Assembly (NCBI GenBank): GCA_021014325.1
Contig: CM037464.1
Coordinates: 2,821,127-2,885,126, forward strand
Direction of reading: 5' to 3'
Length of the DNA stretch: 64,000 nt
From: Plazaster borealis
Taxonomy: Eukaryota; Echinodermata; Asteroidea; Forcipulatida; Labidiasteridae
The notes under the pieces: model-generated
Database searches by the model: none
Seen by the model: only the letters and a program-made list of their open reading frames with translations
What the model was told of the DNA's origin: nothing
Shown: one piece after another, positions 12,256 to 24,631 of the stretch
Numbering within the stretch: position 1 is the stretch's first letter
How the letters are laid out: each line of letters starts with the position of its first letter
Translations under genes and position numbers: made by a program

Positions 12256-15200
12256 GTGAAACTAATTACATCACAATATCATGAAAACAAACTCTGTCAC
12301 CAACTGTAAATTCTGAGTAACAATAAGCAAGACACGGTTCACATCAAATATTGTACGCTTATGGTGTTTGAGTTATTCCTACCTAATAGGTCAAACATGC
12401 TTTGGGAATGAGTTTCGAATAAGACGAACAAACATCATTCTGTGTATTTTGATATAGGGTGAGAAAGGGGGGCTTGACAGTAGACGTGAAAACGGTCCCG
12501 TCACTGTCGACACACATGACTAAAGCCAGGTTCGCTGGGACAATCTAATTTAGTACATGATGACGATGTTCAGGAATCATATCTGGCGGCGATATCGGCG
12601 ACTGGAGAGGGAGACTACAGGGAACTCTGCTGGATGATTCACGACAACGCACTTGCAACGCAATCCCCATTACATTGTAAGCTCGTCACATCTATTTTGG
12701 TCGTGCCATAATAGTGTGACGCTCGCTGTGAAAATGTCCTTTAAAATACTGATTAATCTGGAGGCCAAACAACGAGTTTTTTTTTAAGACCACCCAGTGC
12801 TGGAAATTGATAATTTACGGTTGTTATACTCTGCAAAAACGACTGGAAGATAATTAGACTATATGATGGATGACATGTTTCTTGCTGCTCCTTCTCGTTG
12901 TAAAAATCCCTTGATACCTACTAAAGACTATAGCCTAGTGTCGTGTTCCATGCATAACAAAAAGGGCCAGACTTTTTTTTCCCTCCCAGCCTCAATATGA
13001 ACGCGTCACATTTTGCATGGCAGGAAAACAAGATGGCTTCAGTTTGTTGTTGTGTCTGGCCTTTCAACCATCATTTACAGAAATGATTATAATAACATAA
13101 TATCAGCACGTTCATTCCTAGTTACTGCAGGGAAAGTGTGGAATAATTTTTTCGTACCACATCAGGACTGCTGATACAACATCATCATATTAAAACTGCC
13201 CTCAAAACTCATCCGTTTAAAGTAAATGTTGACCAGTGATTTCCAATATACATATTTTTGTCCCTTTCTTTTGAACTGTTTTTTGTATCGTGGGCGAGCG
13301 CCATGAGCTCCTTTTTGGGCGGATACCGGCGCTTTACTAGCATTATTATTATTATTATTTAGGTTTTTATCATAGTGTAAGTGTGACTCGCATGACGGCT
13401 CTATGCCGACATCTTGGCAGTCACTGAGCGAAACCCACCCCCCCCTCCAAAAAAATAGGGTCGTGAGACTTTTAAAATGATCATTAAATAGCCGTATTGA
13501 TTGGAAGATTTGTCCTTTATTAACTGATTTTATTAGCCAGATGAAAAACAAATTGTATGCGTTGCATCTTTAAAACTGAAACTCGGGGCCACTGAGAGAG
13601 AAGGAGCTTGCCGAAATTTGGCCAGTACTTCGGGCGACCTTCCACCGACCCTAACATCTAGTTGGGCTGAAGGAGACGAGTGAATAAGTTAAGAGGGAAC
13701 GACAAATCAGGAATCAATCGGTGTTGTCACAGGCTTTCTCCCGAAGGCGTCGCTGGTACCCAAAACAACGATTGCCGAGACCCCTTAGTTTTAGACCGCG
13801 GTCTTGAAGCCATAAGGGAAAAACCGAGACAAGCACAAAATTGTCACTATAGCCATGCATCAAGACCAAGAAAACTGTGAATACACTCACTCTCTCCTTC
13901 ATTCATGTCTTCTTCTTCTTCTTACAACAACTGATTCTATCAAGCAGACACCCAAACATGGCCGTCATTTGAAAGACACCCCCCCCCCACCACCCATCAC
14001 GGGAAACTTAATTTCTTACTTAATCGTGAGCTCATTCGTCAATCTGAAACATTTTCCTAGATGCCATAATAATATTACAGGGCTGTATTCCCGGTTAAGT
14101 ACGTAATTAAGTTCTGTTGAAGACGATCGGGGCATAGTGATTGAATCCACGGGTTCTAACACCATCTGTTCTTTTTAGAACCAAGACATTTTTATTTTTA
14201 TTTTTTGGGGGTGCGATATTTTCACATTTCTACGGCTAACCTCTTCGAAATTTTATTGTATACCTTCATTTCAAATCTTTAGTTTCACTTACTGCGATGT
14301 GGTGTCTTCAAAGAACACATTATGAATATGATGTCCGTGGGAGGAGCAGTTTGAACCACGCCCACTCCGAAGCCACTCCTTTATTTCCAAGAATAGTCTA
14401 ATAACATGGAGAAATCAGTTAAATCCAAGTATCAAGAATTTGAATACAAAAATCATAAATCTTACGTAATAGTATGAGATTGGACTGAAGGGTGCAGACG
14501 CACGGGTGACCCAAAATTTGCCCCTCTATTGTATAATATGGCCCCTCCCCTCCACTTCTTAAAGAGCAAAGTGCCACGTAAAGAATGTGCATAATTTCGT
14601 AGAGCATGTTTGCCAAACCATATTCTTTAACCAGCTGATTCCCTCGATGTGGAAATGTCCACGGAATCCGTATCTAATTCGTGTAGAGTGGTCAGTAACC
14701 CGCTTTAGCGAAACAAAATTTCAAATTACCAAATAAATTCTCATAAAAAATGTATGCTCAATGGTCTTTGACACGTGTGTAGCAGTAACAGAAAACTGTA
14801 ATTTTACTGCTGTTTGAAGCCTCATGATTTCATTATTTCATCAGAAATGCCTTCCCCTCACTTCCCCCCCCGCAAACTTCGCTTATAATAATAATAATAC
14901 TAATAACAATAGTAATAATAACTAGCTCTTATATATAGCGCATTTTACAATAACATATCAATGCGCTTTTTAACACCCAAGAGTCTGGAATAATGAGTAC
15001 AAATAAAACCTTCAGAGAAAGATGTGAACGGGATTATTGTACAATACAAATCTTAAAACTGTACTCATTACGACTTTTGAGACTTCCAAAATTACTATTT
15101 TCAATAACACAAACACTGAAGCAGTTAAGAAACTTACGACGGGGAAATGGGAGACGTCAATTGTTTGTGAAAATTGCATTCTAGTTTTCAGAATGATTAT

Positions 15201-16029
15201 TAAAAACTAACCTGTAAATATTTCGACGATTTCTCAATATCGAGAATGAACGAATATACGAATACAAAAGTTGTCGCCTTTTTTGATATATAGGCCTACA
15301 TGTACATGATAACTGTTTGTTTATTCTTTCTTTCGGTCACGCATTACCTTAATGTTCACGAAGATTACAACATCTTGCAAAAATATCTCTGCAGGACTTG
15401 TGGACACTGAACAGGTCTAAGCTTTCAGACCAAAAACCGTAAATATTAATTTAAAAACAACAATTCCCGTACAGCCACCTTTCTGCAGAAACGATCGCAA
15501 AAGCAACAATTACCAGAGGTCCAGTCACGATTTCATGTAAATTATATGTCATTTTGGCTGGTAACGTATTTCTACTCAGATCAAAAATATTCAGTTCTTA
15601 ACAAAATGTCTAGAGTCGTATGTCTTCAAAACCACAAATGAATTCTGAAAGTTCAAAAAAAACCTGTCACATTTGGTTCTGGGGGAAAAAAGAGGCAATC
15701 ATGGCCAGTTTTGTTTTCCCCGGTAAAGTTCATCAGAAAAAGATTCGTCTATTATTAGTTGCCGATTTATCTTAAGATTTATTCATGGGAATTGTCAGCC
15801 GATTTATTTCCCACTCTATGCGGAATAATGTATGAAATTGTGGCTGTGGATTCGAGGGTTTGTGATGTTTACTACATCCTATGATTTACATGTGCTACAC
15901 AGAGAAACCTTTCTTCAAATCCCGTGGAGAAAGACGAGAAACCACGGGAAAAAAATGGCCAGAGCAGAGCCAACAATATGGTATAATGACCATGGACCCA
16001 ATCTATGACGTGTACTATAGTAAATTCTC
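12256..16029. other. Unique DNA with two repeat tails
   Basis: No supported gene. About 13285-13365 carries GAGCTCCTTTTTGGGCGG followed by a CGGCGCTTTA segment and an (ATT)n tail. About 14880-14985 carries an (ATA)n run followed by a TATATAGCGCATTTTACA segment. Both look like truncated 3' ends of SINE/LINE-type retroposons in opposite orientations. The remainder is AT-rich and unremarkable. Confidence 0.5.
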
Positions 16030-16218
16030 TTAAAGGCACTGAACACGTTTGGAAATTGTCAAAGACCAGTGTTCTCACTTGGTGTATCCCAACATAATGC
16101 ATTAAATAACAAGCCTGTGAAAATTTGGGCTCAATTGGTCATCGAAGTTGCAAGAAAATGATGAAAGAAAAAACATGCTTTGTTTTGAGTCATTACCAAA
16201 CGTGTACGATACCTTTAA
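16030..16218 (-). mobile_element. TTAA-bounded MITE, family A, internally deleted copy 3
   Basis: Both termini are intact (TTAAAGGCACTGAACACG and CGTGTACGATACCTTTAA), but the element is only 189 bp against about 370 for the full-length copies. The GAAAGAAAAAACA segment jumps almost straight to the opposite end. Orientation is reversed relative to the 11882-12255 copy. Confidence 0.85.
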
Positions 16219-16502
16219 GATCTCGTCTGATCTTTGATGGATGTGTGCAGTTTGTCTTTATGTTCGTTTTTTAACGCCTTCTTGCCTTTTAGATTTATGC
16301 GTTTAAAATTTCGAATGCTAAATTGTCTTGAACTATGAATAGTGTTATTTATTCGTGGATCATTGTTTCTGATAATAAAGTAATATGAATCAAATGACGA
16401 AATATTTTTATTTTTGATTTGTTTTCTTCTGATTATTGGTTAGAACTATTTTGTGCCACCATCACACTCTCTGTCCGCCCTTGTTAAAAACCATTGGAAC
16501 TT

Positions 16503-16879
16503 TTAAAGGCACTGTACACGTTTGGTAATTACTCAAAATATATATTAGCATAACAACTGACTTGGTAACGAGCAACGGAGAGCTATTGATAGTATAAAAA
16601 ATTGTGAGAAACGACTCCCTCTGAAGTAACGTAGTTTTTTAGAAAGAGGTAATTTCTCACTAAAATAATAAAAGACTTCTTGCAAGAAGCCTTTTATTCC
16701 CATCTGAAAGCACACAAATTTGTACAACAAGGGTGTTTTTTCTTTCATCATTTTCTTGCAACTTCGATGACCAAATTGAGCCCAAATTTTCACAGGCTTG
16801 TTATTTTATGCATATGTTGGGATACACCAAGTGAGAACACTGGTCTTTGACAATTTCCAAACGTGTTCAATGCCTTTAA
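16503..16879 (+). mobile_element. TTAA-bounded MITE, family A, copy 4, flanked by a 23-bp duplication
   Basis: Full-length copy with termini TTAAAGGCACTGTACACG and CGTGTTCAATGCCTTTAA. Identical 23-bp host sequences, TTAA-AAACCATTGGAACTT-TTAA, occur at 16484-16506 and 16876-16898. Each begins and ends with TTAA, so the target duplication is much longer than the 4 bp expected. Confidence 0.9.
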
Positions 16880-16898
16880 AAACCATTGGAACTTTTAA

Positions 16899-17401
16899 AC
16901 GTTACTGATCAGATATTAACTTTCATTGCACGATACACAATAAAATTTAACTTCACTTTGTCTAGGGAAGACGACGATACCTCGTATTTCTTGCGAGACC
17001 TCAAATCAACAAAACCTATATGTATTTAGTCTAATACGTGCGTGCCAGCATGAACAAGTTAAGATCCAATTATAACAAGATAGTATTTCTCAGAAAATTA
17101 TTCTACATTCGTAGACAGACTTAAATCAGAACATTAGTCTGTATAATTACCATGATTAAAAATTGATAAAAACAGATTTATTCATTGGATACGGTTTGCG
17201 TTGTTGTCACTTTTATAAAAAGAGAACAAACTTGGCCCATGGAGGAAGAAAAGAGTCTATTTTCTTCCTCCATGCTTGGCCAAACAACAATTTATGTCCA
17301 TAGCGATTGTAATAAGCTAGGGGGTCGATTGCCAACATCGCCAAAGTTAGTTGTATTGTGACATTACCCTTTGCTTAACAGCAATTAAGATTGATACACA
17401 G
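16899..17401. other. No gene; a small perfect hairpin at 17239-17275
   Basis: AT-rich DNA. At about 17239-17275 a 15-bp perfect inverted repeat (CATGGAGGAAGAAAA) encloses a 7-base loop. No coding sequence recognised. Confidence 0.5.
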
Positions 17402-17774
17402 TTAGAGGTAGGGTGTACTTTTGATAATTACTCAGCAAATTAATGGACATAAAAACTTACTTGGTAAAGAGCACTGGAGAGCTGTTGAAATTATAAATAT
17501 TGTTAGAAACGACCCCATTTTGAAGTGATGTAGTTTTAGAGAAAGAGGAAATTTTTCACACAAAAAGTTGAATCTGAGAAAGGCTTCAAGCATGAAGTCT
17601 TTCTCAGGCATCTGAAAGAACAAAATTCTATGCAACAAAGGTGGTATTTTTCTTTCATTATTTTCTTGCAACTTCGATGACCAATTGAGCCCAAATTTTC
17701 ACAGGTTGGTTAATGTATGCATAAGTTGGGATACACCAAGTGAGCATACTGGTCAAGGTATACCCTGCCTTTAA
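17402..17774 (+). mobile_element. TTAA-type MITE, family C, copy 1 (degraded left end)
   Basis: Starts TTAGAGGTAGGGTGTAC and ends GTATACCCTGCCTTTAA. The interior parallels family A (ACTTACTTGGTAAAGAGCA, then TTTTCTTGCAACTTCGATGA) but has its own central hairpin, around GCTTCAAGCATGAAG. Related, diverged family; non-coding. Confidence 0.8.
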
Positions 17775-18694
17775 TATCAGACTTAAATCCTTGTGAAATC
17801 TTTGCGAAAGAAAAACAACACACACGTTGAGGTGACTTATTCGAATAAGAGGCCGGTTTTTCACCAAATATGTGCTTGATAGCTAAACTGCTGCTATTAG
17901 TTTGGCCTAACTAGATTACATTACGATCGCTGTTGTCATTAAACCGACGTTTAGCCGTTATATCAGGAAAAAACGGCTCTATAAATGGTTTTAACTTGAT
18001 TAAATATTCGTGTTAAGTGAGACAAGATTGACGTTGAGGGGTTGTCAGTTTGCTGAAGTGATTAAAGAGAATGTGATGGGGGATCTCGATTCGACTTTGA
18101 TGTGTAAAGGTGGGGCTGACAGTAAAAACACAAATTACATATTATATAATTTATGAAGGAGATGCAGAGATGTCTTGAATCTTAAAACATCGTTTCTTGT
18201 TTGGTTGTTTTGGGGTGTTTTTTTAGGTACTTGTTGTCATTTCATGTGCGTTTTAGTAAGTGTTTTATTATTATTTTTCTGTTTGTTGATCATGAGAACT
18301 CACTATTCACTAGTGCTAGATGCCTAGTTGCTGATTTAGACAGTTCTAAATGCTAAACATCCAATTTGAAAGTTCCAGCTTGTTCCACCATTTTTCCCTT
18401 TCACGGGAAAAAAGTTAATAGTATAAAGTTAATCCGACCCATAATTGGCACGAGAAACAATTCAAACTGATTGGCCAATGAAAACAGTCATACAAAAAAT
18501 GACCTATATATTATGAAGATATAACGTATATGGGCAATAAATGTAAACAACTGAAATTCTCAAATAACCAATAATGCACACCGAACGTTAAGGCCATTAT
18601 ATAGAGAGTCTAGCCCCAGCAACGAAACAATCAAATTGACAATGAACTTCAAATGACCGCAAATGATGCACTTTGTAGTTCAGAGGTCTTGCAG
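17775..18694. other. No gene seen
   Basis: AT-rich unique sequence up to the left border of the 5.9-kb element. Confidence 0.5.
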
Positions 18695-20094
18695 TACACT
18701 CAAAAAAATGTTTTGTTCAACTTACTTAATTTTATTAAGGCAAGTTTGTTGCCTCAATTTTATTAAGTAAATTGAACGGGATAAGAATATAAGTTCTTGG
18801 TACTTTTATTCCTCAAGTTATTTAAACTTAAAATGTCAAAGTCCAGTTTACTTAAATATTATGAGTTCCTCGCTTTTTCAAGTTAGCTTTACTGATTTGA
18901 AATGAGTTGGGATGACATATTACGATTCATTTACTATTACTCAAATCTAAGGTAAGTTAAAATAACTTGAGGCTAGAAGTAGGCGCTACATTTAATTGCA
19001 AGTAAAATAAACTCAAAACGCGTTTTCTTCAAATTACTTAATTGTATTAAGGCAAGTTTGTTGCCTCGATATAATTGAGTAAATCGAACGAGGAAAGAAT
19101 ACAAGTTGGCGGTACTTTTATTCCCCAAGTCCTTTAAACTTAAAGTCTCAAAGCCCAATTTACTAGTTTTGATGCAATTGTTATTACTCAACTAAACGGC
19201 AAGTTGAATTAACTTAACATTAGAAGTGAGCACTACTTTTCATTAGAAGTAAAATAAACTAAATACTGAGAGTTCTTCTGATCCCAATTGATTAATTCAC
19301 GTTGATTTTACTCAGTATGGGTTCGTTCATTTTAATTGAATTTTGATTAATTTAGTTCAACACAATTATATTATTGTGTCTAACTTGATTTTGCACTGTA
19401 AATAAACGCAAATAATTTAAGTTTGTAATACTCACATTTCATTCACACATTCACATAAATAAAATGATCTGGGCAAGGTTGGTTGATTGAGGTAAATTTT
19501 ACTCGGTAGAAATTTATTCATTGCACTTGAAATTAAACTTAATTAATAATACAAAAATAATATCAGTATATTAAACTTAATTTGAAGTGTGATTTTGTAC
19601 TTAATTTTCATATGATACCAGAATTAACACAACTCAATTAGGCATGAAAATGTATGCTTAGACATAAATAAAGTTGACTGAAATTAACTGATTTTAGGGG
19701 AAAATGATTATAGGGTAATTTTACCGTACAAAATCGTGCAAGTTATTTCTATTTCGTGCAAGTTATTTTGTTTCTAACTAAAATTATTGATACTCTAGGA
19801 AAAATCCGGTAAGATTGGACATTACGATTTGCGCAAATCTCTATATATTCTATCAAATTTAAGGTCAATATTACGAATTTGGTAAACGCATTTTATGTAA
19901 ACAATTTAACAATAACAAGATTTGTTAACAATAACATGTGGAAACTCAAGTTTTAACATTTTCAACTTTCATAAAATAATAACGTTATAACACCTCGCTT
20001 TGTCGTATATCGCTTGTTTTTACGATACAACTTTAATTTTACACCAGACCCCGAAAACTTACAAAACAACATGGCCGAATGATTTGAAAGACCA

Positions 20095-20276
20095 GGGCCC
20101 AATTTCACTGAGCTGCTTAGGGACAAACAGTAGCTCAGCAGAAAAAGATTTGCTTACCAGAATAAAATTACAAGCCAGAATACCACGTCACTGGTATCCT
20201 GCTCATTTTTACTGTAAGCATAAACATTTTAAGCATTAGTTTCTGCTTAATTAAGCAACTCTATGAAATTGGACTC
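20095..20276 (+). mobile_element. Palindromic MITE (GGGCCCAATTTCA family), copy 1
   Basis: Starts GGGCCCAATTTCACTGAGCT and ends with the inverted CTATGAAATTGGACTC. The interior has GCTTACCAGAATAA and CTGGTATCCTGCTCATTTTT, which recur in other copies. It lies inside the 5.9-kb element, so it is probably a nested insertion. Confidence 0.75.
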
Positions 20277-21088
20277 AGTACGCGATTCTATAAGCAGTTA
20301 AAACATGTAAACTATTATTAACCACACAATTCCCACACATGGCTCTGCCTTGTACTTATTGATTTTAAAGATAATGTACTGCATGTTCGGGTCTCTATTG
20401 CCAAAAACATAATAATAGGTTAAAAATAACTGTTTAAAACAATCGTTTCAAGGTGAGAACCCGTTTAGTTGGCTTTTGTTAAACCCTCGTCATATTATCA
20501 CAATGACATTATCAGTTGTCATAATTTGTTTTTAAATTTCCATGACAACTGATGTCGTTTTGAGGTGGAATAGCTAAACAATTGGGCAAAGCTACATGGC
20601 TCAAAGTATAATGGAGGAATGATTGAACTCACTCTATATACCCAGCATGTTGTCAGTATTGTTTGTGCACATTTCATATTATTGTAATGGCATTTTCAGA
20701 ATGGCTGTCGAGTAAAGGGGGCTGTTACCTCAAAAATAAGGAACTACCTCTTAGGATTTGAAAACTAGTTTCAGATTTGTTAAAAGTCTTAGTAATTATC
20801 TGGCATGAGGATCCCATAACTATAACAAAGTAAAGCTGTACAGGGTTATAGGGTATTACTTTGGCAAGTGGTCAGCTGGTTTCAAACTGAAACAATAAGA
20901 AATTAAAAGCAAAGTTTGTTCTTAAGGGTTTCTACTTTAGTTGGCAAGTGGTCACCATCAAGCACCATGAAAATCTTCTGGATGACTTCGAACAAATACT
21001 TGTACTCTTTGGGGTAATGTAGGTTTAAAACATGAATCAAATAAAAGCAAATAAAAATAGAAACCAAATAAAAGGCAACATGCCTTTG

Positions 21089-21235
21089 CTAAGTTTTCAC
21101 CTCCGGCAATACTCCTTCTCCTTCCAGCACAATAACTGTCTTCTGCTCTTCAACAGCCTCTGCTGATGGGCATGTCATGGTTATGCTGAAAACACCCATG
21201 GTACAAGTCTCCTCTTCGGATTCCATATCTTTTTC
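21089..21235 (-). CDS. Last coding exon of a SAMD3-like C-terminal region
   Basis: The - strand exon starts after a CACACAG acceptor and runs 48 codons to a TAG. It reads an acidic linker, then TMGVFSITM, then KTVIVLEGEGVLPEV. The preceding exon (21553-21639) ends in the same phase 0, and the 317-bp intron has GTAAGTG and CACACAG ends. Together they resemble the C-terminal part of the multicopy SAM-domain-containing protein 3-like family. There, a KRRAxVxxALxxYLGED-type helix is followed by a 'VGIxxV ... IxLEGxxVL' strand pair. That match is from memory. It ends sooner than family members, which usually continue past the ILEG strand. The function of the family is unknown. It sits within the candidate transposon, so it may be a captured gene fragment or an element-borne gene. 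Confidence 0.5.
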   Translation of the reverse strand, partial: EKDMESEEETCTMGVFSITMTCPSAEAVEEQKTVIVLEGEGVLPEVKT

Positions 21236-21552
21236 CTGTGTGGAATTTGAAAAAATTGTAAAAGGCTTGATTGGAAACAAAATTGTTTTATTCTACATTA
21301 GAATTTAAGGATTGTTTTTGCACAGTTTTCACAGGGGTAACCTTCAACAATTTTTGTTTACAAGAATTGGGTCACCCTTTGAAGAGTTTAGTAATATCTT
21401 ACGAACATGTGCTGCTAAAAATGATATGAGTAAAATTTAAATCCATATGCAAAGTCCGGTTTCTTAAGCCTTGCATTTGGAAAATAGAATGCTCAACGGT
21501 TCACCGTCATCACATTCAATATTGGTACATCATCAAATAATTTTACACTTAC

Positions 21553-21639
21553 CAAAACATGTTGAAACAGGGCAGCACTGTCGTCTCCAAGATATTCACA
21601 AAGAGCCTTGATGACTGCGGCTCGCTTGCTGAGCACACT
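21553..21639 (-). CDS. Penultimate coding exon of a SAMD3-like C-terminal region
   Basis: On the - strand this 87-bp exon lies between a TTTTCTAACAG acceptor and a TTG|GTAAGTG donor. It encodes 29 residues including SKRAAVIKALCEYLGDDS and FQHVL, and joins in phase 0 to the exon at 21089-21235. The basic-helix 'KRAAVIKAL-x-YLGDD' motif is the part that resembles SAMD3-like proteins. Upstream exons are uncertain. An open stretch at about 21711-21877 follows a TTTGCAG acceptor but has no recognisable similarity. A strong donor (GATAG|GTAAGA) at 23654 could end a 5' exon whose ATG is near 23685. The satellite array lies in the presumed intron. Confidence 0.5.
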
Positions 21640-21906
21640 CTGTTAGAAAACAAGTACAGCATCCAGAGTTTTTCAATACATGATTCAGATATTAACAAAC
21701 ATACATAATAATAAATAAGATCAGGCTAAATTCAGCCAGAAATGAATTGTCAGCCAGGCTATTTGTGTCTACTTGCTTAAAGCACATTTTCCAACTTTTT
21801 TCCATACATTTTGCAAAGTTTTTGTTCAGCAGGACATTTAAATTTGTCAGTGGTAGTTCCAAAATCTGCAAACCAATTTGAAAATGTCATTGTTTTGAGA
21901 TCACTG

Positions 21907-23380
21907 TAAAACTAACTTTATTTATGAATGAGTAACTATTACTCTGTGTTTGTGTTGTTTGGACTTAATTTATTTAGGTGCAAAACACAACTCTTCAGTA
22001 AAACTAACTTAACTTATGAATGAGTAACTACTACTTTGTGTTTGTGTTGTTTGGACTTAATTTATTTGGGTGCAAAACACATACCCTTCAGTAAAACTAA
22101 TTTAACTTACAAATAAGTAACTATACTTTTTTTCTCCTTTTTTTTTACTTAATTTATTTAGGTGCAAAACACAAACTCTTCAGTAAAACTAACTTTATTT
22201 ATATATGAGTAACTACTACTTTGTGTTTGTATTGTTTGGACTTAATTTATTTGGGTGCAAAACACAAACTCTTCAGTAACACTAACTTTATTTATATATG
22301 AGTAACTACTTCTTTGTGTTTGTATTGTTTGAACTTAATTTATTTGGGTGCAAAACACATACCCTTCAGTAAAACTAACTTAACTTACAAATAAGTAACT
22401 ATACTTTTTGGACTTAATTTATTTGGGTGCAAAACACAAACTCTTCAGGAAAACTAACTTTATTTATAAACGAGTAACTATTACTTTGTGTTTGTATTGT
22501 TTGGACTTAATTTATTTGGGTGCAAAACACAAACTCTTCAGGAAAACTAACTTAATTTATAAATGAGTAACTATACTTTGTGTTTGTGTTGTTCGGACTT
22601 ACTTGATTTGGGTGCAAAACACAAATCTTTAGTAAAACTAACTTAACTTATGAATGAGTAGCTACTACTTTGTGTTTGTATTGTTTGGACTTAATTTATT
22701 TGGGTGCAAAACACAAACTCTTCAGTAACACTAACTTTATTTATATATGAGTAACTACTACTTTGTGTTTGTATTGTTTGGACTTACTTAATTTGGGTGC
22801 AAAACACAAATCTTTAGTAAAACTAACTTAACTTATGAATGAGTAGCTACTACTTTGTGTTTGTATTGTTTGGACTTAATTTATTTGAGTGCAAAACACA
22901 AACTCTTCAGTAACTTTATTTATATATGAGTAGCTACTACTTTGTGTTTGTATTGTTTGGACTTAATTTATTTGGGTGCAAAACACAAACTCTTCAGTAA
23001 CACTAACTTTATTTATATATGAGTAACTACTACTTTGTGTTTGTATTGTTTGGACTTACCTAATTTGGGTGCAAAACACAAATCTGCAGTAAAACTAACT
23101 TAACTTATGAATGAGTAACTACTACTTTGTGTTTGTATTGTTTGGACTTAATTTATTTGGGTGCAAAACACAAACTCTTCAGTAACACTAACTTTATTTA
23201 TATATGAGTAACTACCACTTTGTGTTTGTATCGTTTGGACTTAATTTATTTGGGTGCAAACCACATACCCTTCAGTAAAACTAACTTAACTTATATATGA
23301 GTGACTACTACTTTGTGTTTGTGTTATTTGGACTTACTTAATTTGGGTGCAAAACACATACCCTTCAGTAAAATTAGAAA
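21907..23380. repeat. About 16 tandem copies of a ~93-bp satellite unit
   Basis: Units start at about 21907, 21999, 22092, 22184, 22277 and so on to 23365. Each has TAAAACTAACTTTATTTAT, ATGAGTAACTACTACTTTG, then a GGACTTAATTTATTTGGG segment and GTGCAAAACACAAACTC. One or two units are shortened (about 78 bp near 22371-22449). There are no unique spacers between units, so this is a minisatellite and not a CRISPR-like array. It lies inside the candidate transposon. Confidence 0.95.
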
Positions 23381-24002
23381 TCGGTAAGTATTACTTTATG
23401 TTTGTGTTGTTTGCCAAAACTTATTCTAAGTTTGTGCACATACCAAACACAATTGTCTAGCTACTTTAATGTAGACCTATCACCATCATAGAGGAAGAAC
23501 ATGTATTTATTCATATGCACGTTGTTATATAATTAGAGAACGACAACAAGCTTGACAAGTACAACTACAACTTGACGAACTGGGTCACCTTTTAGCTGAG
23601 CATGTATCACAAATACATCAGTGTGTGAAATAAAATATGAAAAATTTATAATTCTATTCTTACCTATCAATGCATTCAATCATGGAGGTAGGAAATGCAC
23701 GCCTTCAAAGTTCAATGCACAGATGTTTTCTCTCATGTCTGTACTGTTTTGTCGTCGATCGTGTTTGCTGCGAAGTCGTGAGGTCGGAGCACGCCGAATG
23801 GTATAAAAGCGTTGGTCCCATACAAGCAGAACTTGAAACCACTAATTGTACGCAGGGGACCAAGCTAATCAGTTGCAAGACGCGCGCATTGTTAAATGTA
23901 ACTTGTTAAAATGAAGTAAAACTAGACGCGTAATAATCGGATGGTTTAAGTAGGATGAACCTACCTTACTCTACTTACAAACGGTTATCTTTACATAAAC
24001 AA

Positions 24003-24100
24003 CTACCACCAACAACAATAACAACAACACAACAACAGCAACAACAACATAAAATCAGCAGCAACAACATCAACAAAATAAAAATAACAACAACAACAAA
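24003..24100. repeat. (AAC)n microsatellite
   Basis: A nearly 100-bp run of ACAACAACA-type repeats with small interruptions, followed by a GA-rich stretch (AAAGAAGGGGGAAATAGG). It lies inside the right part of the 5.9-kb element. Confidence 0.9.
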
Positions 24101-24631
24101 AAGAAGGGGGAAATAGGAAAACGAAAAATGGGGGAGAGAAAAGGATTAACTTTATTTGTTTAAATAAATGTTATTGGTGATTGAGAGACAAACTTAGAAA
24201 CGTATTCGTTCGGCTTGGGCTTGAAATGCGTACCGAACGGTCCCTCCCTCAAACAGTTACACTTGTTCGTTCTACTCGTGTTTGTGTTGCGACAAAAGGG
24301 CATACTAACAAGTTATGCTCTCTCAGCATCAACTAAAAGCGATTGAGTATTTAGCACTCAATATTCGCAGTAAAAGTGGCAAAGTTTTGTATTTAAGTAT
24401 CACTAAATAATTAAGGATAAGTTGTTATTACTTGATTGTAACACTTGTTGATTTGACTTATTATTTATGGAAAAACAACTTACATATTTTAAGTAACTCT
24501 GACTTTTCAAGCATTAAGTGTTAATCACCTAAATGAGCAAGTATAATTAGCAAAAAAACAGTATTAAGTATTGCAAAATTATAAAATTCGAGTTAAATTT
24601 ACTGAACACAAACTTCATTTTTTTGAGTGTA

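Larger units (their letters stand above)
18697..24629. mobile_element. Candidate gene-carrying DNA transposon, CACTC ... GAGTG, with TA duplication
   Basis: The left border at 18696-18710 and the right border at 24616-24630 are a perfect 15-bp inverted repeat (ACACTCAAAAAAATG). Looser similarity continues inward (GTTCAACTTACTTAA against GTTCAGTAAATTTAACT). TA precedes CACTC on the left (18695-18696) and follows GAGTG on the right (24630-24631), fitting a 2-bp target duplication. CACT termini fit the CACTA/EnSpm group, but no transposase is visible, so the class is an inference. Inside are a 312-bp-spaced subterminal duplication (about 18711-18990 and 19020-19270), a palindromic MITE at 20095-20276, two spliced exons on the - strand, a 93-bp satellite array, and an (AAC)n array at 24003-24100. 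Confidence 0.6.

Noticed and set aside
21907..23380. Regular ~93-bp array considered as CRISPR-like
   Set aside because: Units are contiguous with no unique spacers, and the DNA is eukaryotic; it is a minisatellite.
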